Positions 53,057 through 62,520 of a DNA stretch of 64,000 nt are shown one piece after another (position 1 is the first letter of the stretch; each line of letters starts with the position of its first letter). This DNA comes from Burkholderia pseudomultivorans (GTDB lineage: Bacteria; Pseudomonadota; Gammaproteobacteria; Burkholderiales; Burkholderiaceae). A program made the position numbers and the translations under genes. The stretch lies in the NCBI RefSeq assembly GCF_902499075.1, contig NZ_CABVPP010000026.1, forward strand, positions 25,346-89,345. Direction: 5' to 3'. The notes beneath the pieces were generated by a model. That model saw only the letters and a program-made list of their open reading frames with translations, did not search any database and was not told where the DNA came from.

Positions 53057-53428
53057 ATGCGTCTTACCGTTCATCTCGACACCTTTGGCCACGACACGCC
53101 GTCCGCCTACGCAATCGTCTGGCTCGATACCGGCGAGCGCAAATGGTCGTGCGAAGGCCATGCGGACATGCGCCTTCCCGGCTGGGGCGTGCTGAGCACC
53201 GCCGGCCGCGACGTGCGGCTCGCGGCGCCCGACGCCGGTCATCCGCTGTTCGTGCTGGCCGGTTTCCTCGAGGCCGACGGCACGCCGCCCGCGACCGGCG
53301 CGGCGGGCGAAGCCCGCTGGTGCCGGCATGCGCACCATGCGCCGACGGTCGGGCGCTGGCACCTGCAGTGCGTCGACAAAACCGCGGTCGACGCCGAGCA
53401 CCGGCTGTTCGCCGACGACGAAAGCTGA
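53057..53428 (+). CDS. 123-residue protein, DUF3564-like
   Basis: The protein starts MRLTVHLDTFGHD, continues AYAIVWLDTGERKWSCEGHADMRLPGWG and resembles the DUF3564 family of Burkholderia as I remember it; no function is known. It is soluble and rich in beta structure, with Cys/His residues (CRHAHHAPTVGRWHLQC). ATG 53057 has GGAG at six bases. It follows the cytochrome gene by 40 bases, so co-transcription is likely. Confidence 0.7.
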   Translation: MRLTVHLDTFGHDTPSAYAIVWLDTGERKWSCEGHADMRLPGWGVLSTAGRDVRLAAPDAGHPLFVLAGFLEADGTPPATGAAGEARWCRHAHHAPTVGRWHLQCVDKTAVDAEHRLFADDES

Positions 53429-53627
53429 CGGACGGCGGGACTTCGGCCGGCGCGCGTGTCAGCGGATTCCGATACGCGCGCGCCATTTCCGACAGCGACT
53501 TCAGCATGCGCCGATTGGCAGCGTCCAATCCGCAGACGATACTTCTCCCATGAACACAACGTTCATGCCGGGTCATCGCCCAGCCGGCCGTCGAGCCGGC
53601 ATGCGGGTCTGGCGCAGGAGACCAGCC

Positions 53628-54035
53628 ATGTCACATCGCCTCTTCCCGAACCGGGACGGGCAGCGGCGCGCGTCGGGCAACGCGCGCGCCCTGCCCGCAT
53701 GGCGGGCGGCCCCGGATATCCGGCCGCCCGACGATCTCGACACCTTGCTCGCGCTGGCGCGCGAGTCCGGGCTGCTCGTCACGCTGGACGGGCAGATCGG
53801 CCGCGAGAAATACCAGAGCATCGCGGGCCCGGTGCGCGCGCTGCAACGCTTCGCCGCCGCACTGTGCGCGCGGGTCGATGCCGACACGCGCGCGGCTTCC
53901 CGGCCCCGGCACAAGGTGCGCCCCGGCTGGCCGCGTCAGCGTGGCCGCGGAGGCGCATGGCCGGTGCGGCACCGCGTGCGTGCGCGACGGAGTGCATGTC
54001 GACGGCACGTCGTGCCGGCGCGTCGCGCTGCATGA
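53628..54035 (+). CDS. Hypothetical protein, possible 3' frameshift
   Basis: ATG 53628 has AGGAGA at good spacing. The first 85 or so residues look genuine (RPPDDLDTLLALARESGLLVTLDGQIGREKYQSIAGPVRALQRFAAALCARVDADTR). The remaining tail is Arg/Pro-rich and loses coding character, suggesting that the true frame ends or shifts near 53895. An in-frame ATG at 53550 is possible. No domain is recognised. Confidence 0.5.
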   Translation: MSHRLFPNRDGQRRASGNARALPAWRAAPDIRPPDDLDTLLALARESGLLVTLDGQIGREKYQSIAGPVRALQRFAAALCARVDADTRAASRPRHKVRPGWPRQRGRGGAWPVRHRVRARRSACRRHVVPARRAA

Positions 54036-54459
54036 ACACCTCGACGCGAAACGACTTCGACTGTGTCGCGCGATCGCGCGCTCGCTGAAGCGACCACGCC
54101 CGCGCGAATTCGATTCTTCACTCGAAACGAAAGGACCGCGACGCACATCGGGACCGGAAACCGGACGGGGTGCGATGCCCCCGTCCGTCTTCCAAGGCCG
54201 CCTGTCGGCAGCCTACCCTCGTGCCAGAGAGTTCCGGGTCGGGCGACGGCCCGTGCGATGCAGGCCGTCGCCGAAAAACGGTGTCGATGCCGACGCGTGC
54301 CGGGCGTCCTGCATCGAGGACGGCGCTTCACGCGGCGCACCTGCAAGCCTGCGCAGGCTCGCAATAGACCGACCATTGCGCCGAATGGTTCACCACTGTC
54401 TCACGCACTTCGCGCGCCGTCTCTGACGCAAATCAAGTCGCCGCGGCTTTTTCGGTCGA
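54036..54459. other. Intergenic region without recognisable gene
   Basis: These 424 bases separate the hypothetical gene from the convergent universal stress protein gene. The open frames here are Arg/Pro-rich and look like GC-driven noise. No clear terminator was seen. Confidence 0.45.
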
Positions 54460-55395
54460 TCATTCTCCGCCGCGCACGAGCAGCACCGGCACCTGCGCGA
54501 GATGCGCGACGCGACGCGCGACGCTGCCGATCAGCCACGCGGCGATTCCGCGCCGGCCGTGCGTGCCGACGACCAGCAATTCCGCATGCCAGTGCACCGC
54601 GTCGCGCATCAGCGCATGCGCGACGTCGTCGCTGGTCGGCCGGGTTTCGATGATCCCGCGCTTGGTCGGGTTCCCCGTCGCATGAAACAGCGGCCCGATG
54701 CGGGCCAGCGCATCCTCGCCCTCCGCGCGGTACGCGTCCTCGAGCGCACGCACCGGGACGATGTCCGTCAGACGAACCGCGCGATCGACGACGTACGCGC
54801 CGTACAGCAGCGTGGTCGGCGCGGCGAAGCCGAGCCCGACGCGGACCGCATGCAGCGACGGCTCGCTGCCGTCGACCGCGAACATCAGCCGCTGCAGCGG
54901 CCCGTCCGACTGACGCGCATAGGACGCCGGCACGATCAGCAGCGCGCAATGCGCGCGCGTCGTCAGCGTGTCCGACATCGCGCCTTCGACGAGCCGCAGC
55001 AAACCGTGGTGCGGATTCGCGCCGACCACCAGCACGTCGGCGCGCCACGCCGACGTGTCGTTCGCGAGCGCGTCGGCCACCGTGCCGCCCGTGACCGACG
55101 TATCGATCACAACCTGCTCGACATCCACGCCGCTTTTGGCGAACAACGCGGCGATGCGCTCGAGCGTCGCCTGCGCGTCGCGCGTCATCTCGTCGCGCGC
55201 GGACGTGAGCAGCGCGTCGATGCGCGGGATGTCGGGCAGCACGAGGCGCGGATTGTCGATCGCGCAGACGATGCGCAACTGCATGCCGGGACGCAGCAGC
55301 GTGCGCGCATAGCGCGCGGCGGACAGCGATTCGGGCGTCTGGTCGACGGCGAGCGCGATTCGTGCGAGTGGCGGGATGGACCGGGCGGGCTGCAT
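54460..55395 (-). CDS. Tandem-domain universal stress protein
   Basis: The 311-residue protein contains two UspA domains. The first (about 10-150) begins RIALAVDQTPESLSAARYA and has a variant ATP loop VVGANPHHGLLRLVEGAMSD. The second (about 165-310) has MFAVDGSEPSLHAV and a canonical loop VVGTHGRRGIAAWLIGSVARR, then VPVLLVR. Tandem USPs help survival under oxygen limitation and starvation. ATG 55395 has GGAGG. An FNR-type box with a TATGCT -10 lies upstream, so induction at low oxygen is predicted. Confidence 0.9.
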   Translation of the reverse strand: MQPARSIPPLARIALAVDQTPESLSAARYARTLLRPGMQLRIVCAIDNPRLVLPDIPRIDALLTSARDEMTRDAQATLERIAALFAKSGVDVEQVVIDTSVTGGTVADALANDTSAWRADVLVVGANPHHGLLRLVEGAMSDTLTTRAHCALLIVPASYARQSDGPLQRLMFAVDGSEPSLHAVRVGLGFAAPTTLLYGAYVVDRAVRLTDIVPVRALEDAYRAEGEDALARIGPLFHATGNPTKRGIIETRPTSDDVAHALMRDAVHWHAELLVVGTHGRRGIAAWLIGSVARRVAHLAQVPVLLVRGGE

Positions 55396-55539
55396 GGCGA
55401 AGGCCTCCGTGCGTGCGCGTCGTCGCGGAACGACGACGGGAGCTTCGCGCGGCAGCCGCGGCGCGCGACGGCCAATGGCGGCCGGCGCGGGCGGGAATCG
55501 GCGGTTGGCCACGCGAAGCGCGGACCAGCGATAGAGACA

Positions 55540-55579
55540 GCATAAAGCGTCCGGTCCGCGCGTGCATGACCGGCATCAA
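55540..55579 (-). promoter_or_regulatory. FNR/ANR-type promoter of the tandem USP gene
   Basis: Minus strand: TTGAT-GCCG-GTCAT (55579-55566), two deviations from the FNR consensus, with a -10-like TATGCT (55545-55540) centred 30 bp downstream. The spacing equals that of the other FNR-type promoters here. Confidence 0.6.
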
Positions 55580-55640
55580 TGCACGCGCAGGCCGCGGCAG
55601 GCCGCGCGCGCATCCGATGCGGCGCGCGGGCGACGCCGGA

Positions 55641-57023
55641 TCAGGACTTCGTCGGCAGCGACGCGGCCGGGCAGTTCGCGTAGAACACCGCATACGCGAT
55701 ACCGAGCAGCACGATCCACACCGGGCCGATCACGAGCGCGACGCGCGTGTCGGGCGTAAAGGCCATCAGCACGACGACGAACGCGAGAAACCCGAGCGCG
55801 ACGTACGAACCCAGCGGATAGAACGGCACGCGAATCGCCAGGCGCGCGACCTTGTCGGCCGACAGCGTGCGGCGGAAGCGCATCTGCGCGATCAGGATCA
55901 CGCACCACGTCCAGATCGCGCCGAACGTCGACACCGACGTCAGCCACACGAACACGTGCTGCGGCGCGAGATAGTTGAGCAGCACGCCGATCAGCAGCAG
56001 CGCGACCGACACGACCACGCCGTACACCGGCACGCCGTTGCGGTTGACGCGGCCAAGCAGGCGCGGCGCCTGCCCTTGCTGCGCGAGGTTGTAGAGCATC
56101 CGCGCGGTACTGAACAGGCCGCTGTTGCACGACGACAGCGCCGCGGTCAGCACGACGAAGTTGATGATGCCGGCGGCGGCCGGAATGCCGAGCCGCGAGA
56201 ACGTCATCACGAACGGGCTGCCCTGCGTGCCGATCTGGTCCCACGGATAGATCGACATGATCACGAACAGTGCGCCGATGTAGAAGATCAGCACGCGCCA
56301 GAACACCGAGTTCACGGCCTTCGTCAGCGACTTCTCGGGATTGCGTGCCTCGCCGGCCGTGAGGCCGAGCATCTCGACGCCGAGATACGCGAACATCACG
56401 ATCGGCAGCGCGCCGATCACGCCGCCGAAGCCGTACGGCATGAAGCCGCCGTGCGCCCACAGGTTCGAGATGCCGGTCGCGATGCCGCCGTTGCCGATGC
56501 CGAACGCGATCATCAGCCCGCCGCCGACGATCATCAGCACGATCGTGACGATCTTGATCAGCGCGAACCAGAACTCGAATTCGCCGTACAGCTTGACCGC
56601 GATGAAGTTCACCGCGCCCATCGCGGTGAGTGCGGCGAGCGCCCAGATCCAGTTCGGCACGCCGGGGAACCACATGTGCATGTAGACGCCGACCGCCGTG
56701 ATCTCCGCCATGCAGGTGACGATCCACACGAACCAGTAGGTCCAGCCGGTCAGGTAGCCCGCGAGCGGGCCGAGATAGTCGCGTGCATAGCGGCTGAACG
56801 CGCCCGCGACGGGGTTGGTGATCGCCATCTCGCCGAGTGCGCGCATGATCAGGAAAATCACGATGCCGCCCAGCAGATAGGTCAGCAGGATGGCCGGGCC
56901 GGCGGTGCGGATCGCGGTGGCCGAGCCGAGGAACAGGCCGACGCCGATCGTCGCGCCGAGCGCCATCAGGTTGATGTGTCGTTCTTCCAGCCCGCGGTGC
57001 AGCTGGTCTTGCTGGTGTTTCAA
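55641..57023 (-). CDS. Amino acid permease (APC superfamily)
   Basis: The 460-residue protein has twelve membrane helices of the AAT type (ProY/AnsP/GabP relatives). Signatures are the N-terminal GLEERHINLMALGATIGVGLFLGSATAI, the helix 3 region AFSRYARDYLGPLAGYLTGW and ALSSCNSGLFSTARMLYNLA. The best start is TTG 57023, preceded by AGGAGA at five bases, giving MKHQQDQLHRG as N-terminus; the upstream GTG 57047 would place the ribosome site inside the gene. The transported amino acid cannot be told. It lies among stress genes but has no FNR or sigma-54 site that I could see. Confidence 0.87.
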   Translation of the reverse strand: MKHQQDQLHRGLEERHINLMALGATIGVGLFLGSATAIRTAGPAILLTYLLGGIVIFLIMRALGEMAITNPVAGAFSRYARDYLGPLAGYLTGWTYWFVWIVTCMAEITAVGVYMHMWFPGVPNWIWALAALTAMGAVNFIAVKLYGEFEFWFALIKIVTIVLMIVGGGLMIAFGIGNGGIATGISNLWAHGGFMPYGFGGVIGALPIVMFAYLGVEMLGLTAGEARNPEKSLTKAVNSVFWRVLIFYIGALFVIMSIYPWDQIGTQGSPFVMTFSRLGIPAAAGIINFVVLTAALSSCNSGLFSTARMLYNLAQQGQAPRLLGRVNRNGVPVYGVVVSVALLLIGVLLNYLAPQHVFVWLTSVSTFGAIWTWCVILIAQMRFRRTLSADKVARLAIRVPFYPLGSYVALGFLAFVVVLMAFTPDTRVALVIGPVWIVLLGIAYAVFYANCPAASLPTKS

Positions 57024-57467
57024 GTCCGTCTCCTGGCAGCCGCGCACGGGCCGCCGTCATTGTGTGAAGTCAATGCGCGACCGTTCATGCCGATAACGGC
57101 AACCGAAAACGAAAAATACCCCGCCGCCGTTTTCCGGATGGAAAACGACACGGATATTGCGTCAATCCGACTGGAATCGCCGCCGATTATCGGCAGGTTC
57201 CGGAACAATCCGAAAAAACCGGATCGGGCCTTTCACGGAATACGGCCGAGCGGCCCGTGCGACGCGGCTGTGCGCGTGGCGAGCGGCAACGGGGACCTTC
57301 GTTTTCGGCGTGAACGAACGCGCGTCAAAGGTGCGCATTCAAGCGCACGCAATATGCAGGCGCGATTATAGGAAAGATCGGCGGTTTCACGCCAGCCGAT
57401 TTTCTCGGAAATGACGATTCGGGGAAATTGAAGGCGGAATTCGAATGTTCGCGAGGTAATGCGGGCG
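57024..57467. other. Intergenic region upstream of the permease
   Basis: These 444 bases lie between the permease start and the DedA-rhodanese stop, both on the minus strand. The stretch is AT-richer than average (57060-57240 and 57350-57470) and should hold the permease promoter. I see no gene, operator or clear terminator. Confidence 0.45.
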
Positions 57468-58493
57468 TTATTTCGACAACGTCGCGCGAACCGTATATTC
57501 GCCCTCGAGCGCGCCATGATCGGGCCGCACGAAATACCGCGACGCATCGAGATCGGCCGGCAGCGGCTCGACCGGGTAGCCGTGCTTCTCCCATGCATCG
57601 AGGCCGCCCTTCAGCGCCTTGATGTTGTGGAGCATCTTCTTGCGCTGCATCTTCGCGATGATGCGCTTGGCCGTCGCCTCGTTCGGGCACACGCAGTAGA
57701 CGACGATCGGCCGTTTCAGCACTTCCGGATCGAGCAGGTCCGGCGAATCGAGATCGACCGGCACCGCGCCGGCGATCCGGTACGGCTCACGCTCGCGGAT
57801 CGCTTTCGGCCGCGCGTCGAAGATCAGCGGCGGCTCGGCCGACGTCATCATCTCGACGAGCTGCGGCGGCGAGATGCGCACCTGCGCGAGATAGCGGCGG
57901 AACTGGATGCGGCGCACCCAGCGGTACAGCAGGAACGTGATGAAGATCGCGAGGAACGCGTCGAGGATCGTGCCGCCGCTCGCGCGCACCCACAGCACGA
58001 ACTGCACGATCTGGTCGTGGACCGCCGCGCCGCCGATCAGCCAGAACGCGGCCCACAGCGATGCGCCGGCCAGGTCCCAGATCAGGAACACGCCGACGCC
58101 GATCGCGGTCGTGCCGAGCAGCGGCGCCGACACGAGGCCGAGACCCGGCAGGAATTTGGAGAGCACCAGCAGCGGCGCGCCGTATCTTTCGAATACGTTA
58201 CGCGCGAAGCGCAGCGTCGTGTCGAGCGACAGCGAGAAGCGCACGAGCCCGTTCAGCAGGCGCCGGCCGCGCGTGCGGCCCATGAAGAACCACAGCGAAT
58301 CGGCCAGCATCGTCGCGCCGATCGCCGCCGCGAACATGCTGGTCCACGACGCCTGCCCCATCGCCGCCATCGTCCCGCCGAGGATCAGCATCGGCACGGC
58401 CGGCACCGGCACGCCGAGCTGCGTGATCAGCACGCTCGCGAACACGGCCCACGGGCCGAGCGACGACGGAATTGCAATGGGAAAGTGCCACAC
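57468..58493 (-). CDS. DedA-family membrane protein fused to a rhodanese domain
   Basis: The 341-residue protein has an N-terminal DedA/SNARE-associated region (about 1-205; ITQLGVPVPAVPMLILGGTMAA, DSLWFFMGRTRGRRLL, ERYGAPLLVLSKFLPGLGLVSAPLLG) and a C-terminal rhodanese domain (about 225-330) with the active-site loop YCVCPNEATA. DedA proteins flip polyprenyl-phosphate or maintain the proton-motive force; the rhodanese may relay sulfane sulfur. GTG 58493 (AGGAGC at six bases) is preferred to an upstream GTG at 58586, because it starts directly at the membrane region. It is close to the cupin and USP genes. Confidence 0.85.
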   Translation of the reverse strand: MWHFPIAIPSSLGPWAVFASVLITQLGVPVPAVPMLILGGTMAAMGQASWTSMFAAAIGATMLADSLWFFMGRTRGRRLLNGLVRFSLSLDTTLRFARNVFERYGAPLLVLSKFLPGLGLVSAPLLGTTAIGVGVFLIWDLAGASLWAAFWLIGGAAVHDQIVQFVLWVRASGGTILDAFLAIFITFLLYRWVRRIQFRRYLAQVRISPPQLVEMMTSAEPPLIFDARPKAIREREPYRIAGAVPVDLDSPDLLDPEVLKRPIVVYCVCPNEATAKRIIAKMQRKKMLHNIKALKGGLDAWEKHGYPVEPLPADLDASRYFVRPDHGALEGEYTVRATLSK

Positions 58494-58656
58494 GAAGGCG
58501 CTCCTGGAAAGCCACGCGGGCCGGACGACGGCAGCGGCCGTCGTCCGGCTGTGCAGCGGCTGTCGCAGCCTCGCCCCAGCCGCCACTGCATGACGGGCAT
58601 TCTAAACGGGTTTGGCAGACGTCGCGCGGAACGCATGCGGTCCGCGCAGCCGGATT

Positions 58657-59163
58657 TCACGCGCGCGGGCGCTGCGCGAGCCGCGCGACATGCTCCGCAT
58701 AATCGGGGAATGCGGCGGCCAGCGCCGCCGCATCCGCCAGCTCGAACTCCGCGAACTCGAACCCGGGCGCGACCGTGCAGCCCACCAGCGCGACATGGTC
58801 GGGCGACGCGCAGCGCGCGCCGAACCAGCGTCCGGCCGGCACGACCGCCTGGAACACGGTGCCCGGATGCGTGAGCGGATTGCCGAGCCGGTGGATCGTC
58901 AACCCGTCGCGCTCGTCGAGCACCCACACCTCGAGCGGATCGCCCGCATAGAAATGCCAGACCTCGTCCGAGCGGATCCGGTGCCACGACGAATAGGCGC
59001 CGTCGCACAGCAGATAGTAGATCGCGGTCGACGCGGCGCGCGGCGCGCCGTCGGCCGGACGCACGACGGCGTCGGTCGCGCGGTAGGTTTCACGGAAGTA
59101 GCCGCCTTCGGGGTGCGGCTGCAGATCGAACCGACGGATCAGGTCGGCGGCGGAAATCGACAT
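58657..59163 (-). CDS. DUF985 cupin-fold protein
   Basis: The 168-residue single-domain protein has the DUF985 (cupin_5) pattern: RRFDLQPHPEGGYFRETYRA near the start, IYYLLCDGAYSSWHRIRSDEVWHFYAGDPLEVWVLD in the middle, then PAGRWFGARCASP and VGCTVAPGFEFAEFEL. The family folds as a beta-barrel; some members bind sugar or nucleotide ligands, but no activity is fixed. ATG 59163 is supported by a DUF985 N-terminus. It lies upstream of the DedA-rhodanese gene on the same strand. Confidence 0.87.
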   Translation of the reverse strand: MSISAADLIRRFDLQPHPEGGYFRETYRATDAVVRPADGAPRAASTAIYYLLCDGAYSSWHRIRSDEVWHFYAGDPLEVWVLDERDGLTIHRLGNPLTHPGTVFQAVVPAGRWFGARCASPDHVALVGCTVAPGFEFAEFELADAAALAAAFPDYAEHVARLAQRPRA

Positions 59164-59620
59164 GGCGAAGTATCGGTGACGTGAGGGGCCGGGCATGCGG
59201 CATACGGCGGTGCCGCCGCCGAAGCGGCCGGTATGCCGAATGCCGCCGCGTCGATCGTCGCGGCCATGCGCGCGGCGATCGTGCCGCATCCGGAAGCGGG
59301 ACGCGACGATGAAGCGGATGCCCGTCGATGCTGCCAGAAGTGCGTGTCGGGATGCAACCGCGTGTGCGCGACAGCGCGGATCTTCCGGCGCATCCGCTCA
59401 ATTGCGCGGACGACGTCTCGTGCATGTCCCGCTCACACCGCGCCCTGTGGCGAAGGCGTGACTGCTGCCCGGCCTGCGCGTCGCACGTCCCGCCGGCCAA
59501 GCGGCCCCCGCACCGCGCATCGATCGACGCGCGATCCGCCGCGTCAGTCACGCGGGCCTTCGTCACGCCGACCGCATCTTCTTCCGCGATCGTTCGAACG
59601 CCCGCGCCGCATACCACCCG
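59164..59620. other. Intergenic region without recognisable gene
   Basis: These 457 bases lie between the cupin start and the USP stop, both on the minus strand, and should hold the cupin promoter. All open frames are Arg/Pro/Ala-rich and unlike proteins. No repeat or terminator was recognised. Confidence 0.45.
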
Positions 59621-60088
59621 TCACGCGCGCGCCACCGCCGGCTCGTCGTGCCGCACCAGCAACACGGGTCGATCGGCCGCGCGCAGCAGCGATTCCGCGA
59701 CGCTGCCGAGCAGCAGCCGGCGCAAGCCGTGCCGTCCGCTGGTGCCCATCACGATCAGGTCGGCATCGGCTTCGGCCGCCGTGCGCATCAGCACGGTCGC
59801 GACGTCCTCGCCGTACGCGTCGAGCGCGCGCACAGTGCCGGCCACGCGTTGTTCCGCCAGCACCGCTTTCGCGCCGTCGAGCACGGATGTCGCGACATCG
59901 GCGGCCGACGCGCCGTTGTCCCCGGCCTCCGTGAAGCCGGCGCCAACGTCGACGAGTTGCGCGCGGTGCTCGACCACATACGCACAGGTAACGGTGCCGC
60001 CGGACGCGGCCGCGATCCGGATCGCCTCGTTCAGCGCGAGACGCGCGCTCGCGCTGCCGTCGAGCGCAACGAAAATCCGCTTGTACAT
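59621..60088 (-). CDS. Single-domain universal stress protein
   Basis: The 155-residue UspA-family protein begins YKRIFVALDGSASARLALNEAIRIA and has a canonical nucleotide loop VMGTSGRHGLRRLLLGSVAES, then RPVLLVRHD. It has one domain, unlike the tandem form at 54460. ATG 60088 has GGAGGG upstream. A palindromic FNR-type box (60203-60216) with a -10-like CAGACT at class II distance lies upstream, as for the cytochrome and the tandem USP. It diverges from the CHASE-PAS kinase gene. Confidence 0.92.
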   Translation of the reverse strand: MYKRIFVALDGSASARLALNEAIRIAAASGGTVTCAYVVEHRAQLVDVGAGFTEAGDNGASAADVATSVLDGAKAVLAEQRVAGTVRALDAYGEDVATVLMRTAAEADADLIVMGTSGRHGLRRLLLGSVAESLLRAADRPVLLVRHDEPAVARA

Positions 60089-60202
60089 GTCCGTCCCTCC
60101 GACCGGGCCGCCCGCACATCGTGCCGCGGCGCCCCGCATCCGCGAGCCGGCCCCTTGCCGGCCCGCCTGCCGAACAGTCTGCCTCACGCGCCGACACGCC
60201 GG

Positions 60203-60216
60203 TTGATGCGCGTCAA
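60203..60216. promoter_or_regulatory. FNR/ANR-type box between USP and two-component genes
   Basis: TTGAT-GCGC-GTCAA, the same as at 52599 except in the spacer. On the minus strand CAGACT (60181-60176) is centred 31 bp downstream, giving a start point near 60168 and an 80-base leader for the USP. No matching -10 is seen toward the kinase. The 317-base gap (60089-60405) contains no gene; TATAAA at 60283-60288 may be the kinase -10. Confidence 0.7.
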
Positions 60217-60405
60217 GCGCAGCCGGCGCCCCCGCCCGTCGCACCGGCCACTGCATTTTTAGCCGACCCTATTACCAAAACCGTATAAAACGCGCACAAT
60301 TTCATCTTGAAAAAGAGATGTCGCGCACCCCGGGCGCAGCCCTCGCCCGGTCAGGTTGCGCCGCCGACGTGCCCGCGGCGGCGCCGACAACAGAATGGCC
60401 ATCGA

Positions 60406-62520
60406 ATGACCGCCAATGGAACCCCGACCCGTGGCGCCCGAGGGCCCACGCGCTTTCCGACCATGTTACGCCAGCCGCTCGCGGCCGGCGTCGTGACGCT
60501 GTTCGTCGGCGCAGCGCTGTCGCTCGGCGTCGCGCTGCTGGTGCGCGAGCAATGGCAGAGCGCCGTCCACGCCCGCTTCGAACGTCGCACGGCGCGCGTG
60601 ACGGCGATGCTGCGCCACGAACTTCAGTCCGGTGTCGCCGTGCTCGAAAGCGCCCGCGGCGCATTCGGCCTCGTACCGCAGATGACGTCCGGACAGTGGG
60701 ACCGGTACGCAGAAACGCTCGACCTCGACAGCAGCCGTTCGCCGGTTCGACAGCTCGGCTATGCGCCGCTGCCTGCCGCGACGCGCAGCGCGCTTGCCGG
60801 CACGACGCCGCTGCCTGCCGGTCCGCTCGCGGCCGCGACGCTCAGCGCGCCGGCGTCGGCCGCGCCCGTCGTGCGCTTCGGCGCGTCCGACGCCGCGCCG
60901 CTCGCCCGCGCGCTGCAGACGGGCGAAGTCGCGCTCGGCGTGCATCCGGCCGACGACGACGTATCGCACGACGCGCGCACGCTCACGCTGTTCCTGCCCG
61001 CGACGGCTTCGCTGCACGCGGCGAGCGCCGCGTCGTCCGCGCACGACGGCGGCGCCGACGGCATGCTGTTCGCGGCGCTGAGCCCGCGCCGGCTGATCGA
61101 GCGGGCCCTCGACGCGGAGCGCGGCCTCGACCTCACGATGCAGGCGGACGGCGATCAGCGGCCGATCGCCAGTGCGGAGACGACGACCGACGTAGCGTCG
61201 ATGTCGCCCGACCTGATGCGGCGCACCGAAGTGCTGAATTTCGGCGGCACCGCGCTGACGCTCGCCTATTCCGCGGACGGACGGCCGAGCGCGACCGGCG
61301 CGCAGCGCGCAGCCGGCACGGTGCTCGGCGCCGGGCTGCTCGCGTCGTTCGCGTTCGCGGCGCTGATGTACGCGCTGGTGCGCGGCCGGCTCGCGGCGGC
61401 GGCCGATGCGGGCGCGAGCAGCCGCGGCATCCTGAACGAGGCGCGGATGATGGGCATCATCCGCTCGTCGATGGAAGCGATCATCACGATCGACGAGAAG
61501 CAGACGGTCGTGATCTTCAACCCGATGGCCGAACAGGTCTTCGGCGTGTCCGCGATGGAAGCGATCGGCGCGCCGCTGTCTCGCTTCATCCCCGAGCGGT
61601 TTCGTGCCGCGCATGCGAAGCATGTCGACCAGTTCGGCGTGACGGGCGTGTCCGAGCGGCAGATGGGCCGCCAGCGCGTGCTGTTCGGGCTGCGCGGCAA
61701 CGGCGAGGAATTCCCGATCGAGGCATCGATCTCGCAGATCCGCGACGCGTCGGGCAAGCTCTACACGGTGATGCTGCGCGACATCACCGAGCGGCTGCGC
61801 GCCGAAAATGCGGTGAAGCAGTCGCGCGAGGAACTGCGCGAGCTGTCCGCGAATTTGCAGAAAGTGCGCGAAGAGGAAAAGACGCGCATCGCGCGCGAAC
61901 TGCACGACGATCTCGGCCAGCAGCTCACCGCGCTGAAGATGGATCTGTCGGTCGTCGAGCAGCAGTTGCGCGCGCCGGGTCGCGCACAGCCCGACGACGC
62001 CGTGCTCGCGCACCTGCAGGGCATGCGGCGCCTGATCGACGCGACCGTCGCGTCGGTGCGGCGCATCGCGGCGGACCTGCGGCCGGTCATGCTCGACGAC
62101 CTCGGCCTGGTGCCCGCGATCGAATGGCTCGCGAACGACTTCACGAACCGCTACGGCATCGATGTCGAGCGCCATATCGAGACGGGCGGCATCACGTTCA
62201 CCAGCACGGGCGCGACCACGCTGTTCCGCATCGTGCAGGAGGCGCTGACGAATGTCGCGCGTCATGCGGATGCGACGCGGGTCGCGCTGCGGCTCGACGT
62301 CGAGGAAGGCTTCTGCGTGCTGCGCGTCGCGGACAACGGCCGCGGTGCGCCGCCCGGCGGCCCGGCGCACGAAGACAAATCGTTCGGCCTGATCGGCATT
62401 CGCGAGCGCGCGCACATGCTCGGCGGCAGCGTGACGATCGACACCGCGCTCGCGCGCGGCTTCTCGATCACCGTCGCATTTCCGCTCAGCACCGTTCAAC
62501 AGGAAACCCTCATCACATGA
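60406..62520 (+). CDS. NarX-type sensor histidine kinase with CHASE and PAS domains
   Basis: The 704-residue protein has a membrane helix (AAGVVTLFVGAALSLGVALLV), a CHASE-like extracytoplasmic domain (about 60-250; QLGYAPLPAATRSA), a second membrane helix (TVLGAGLLASFAFAALMYAL), a PAS domain (about 345-460; IITIDEKQTVVIFNPMAEQVFGVS), HisKA_3 with the phosphoacceptor in RIARELHDDLGQQLTALK and an HATPase with VADNGRGAP. It pairs with the overlapping NarL-type regulator. ATG 60406 is the first in-frame start near the membrane helix. It may sense oxygen or redox state by context, but CHASE ligands vary and this is inference. Confidence 0.88.
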   Translation: MTANGTPTRGARGPTRFPTMLRQPLAAGVVTLFVGAALSLGVALLVREQWQSAVHARFERRTARVTAMLRHELQSGVAVLESARGAFGLVPQMTSGQWDRYAETLDLDSSRSPVRQLGYAPLPAATRSALAGTTPLPAGPLAAATLSAPASAAPVVRFGASDAAPLARALQTGEVALGVHPADDDVSHDARTLTLFLPATASLHAASAASSAHDGGADGMLFAALSPRRLIERALDAERGLDLTMQADGDQRPIASAETTTDVASMSPDLMRRTEVLNFGGTALTLAYSADGRPSATGAQRAAGTVLGAGLLASFAFAALMYALVRGRLAAAADAGASSRGILNEARMMGIIRSSMEAIITIDEKQTVVIFNPMAEQVFGVSAMEAIGAPLSRFIPERFRAAHAKHVDQFGVTGVSERQMGRQRVLFGLRGNGEEFPIEASISQIRDASGKLYTVMLRDITERLRAENAVKQSREELRELSANLQKVREEEKTRIARELHDDLGQQLTALKMDLSVVEQQLRAPGRAQPDDAVLAHLQGMRRLIDATVASVRRIAADLRPVMLDDLGLVPAIEWLANDFTNRYGIDVERHIETGGITFTSTGATTLFRIVQEALTNVARHADATRVALRLDVEEGFCVLRVADNGRGAPPGGPAHEDKSFGLIGIRERAHMLGGSVTIDTALARGFSITVAFPLSTVQQETLIT

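Noticed and set aside
57150-57175. TTGCGTCAAT near the permease as an FNR box
   Set aside because: Only one half-site matches; the other does not resemble TTGAT.
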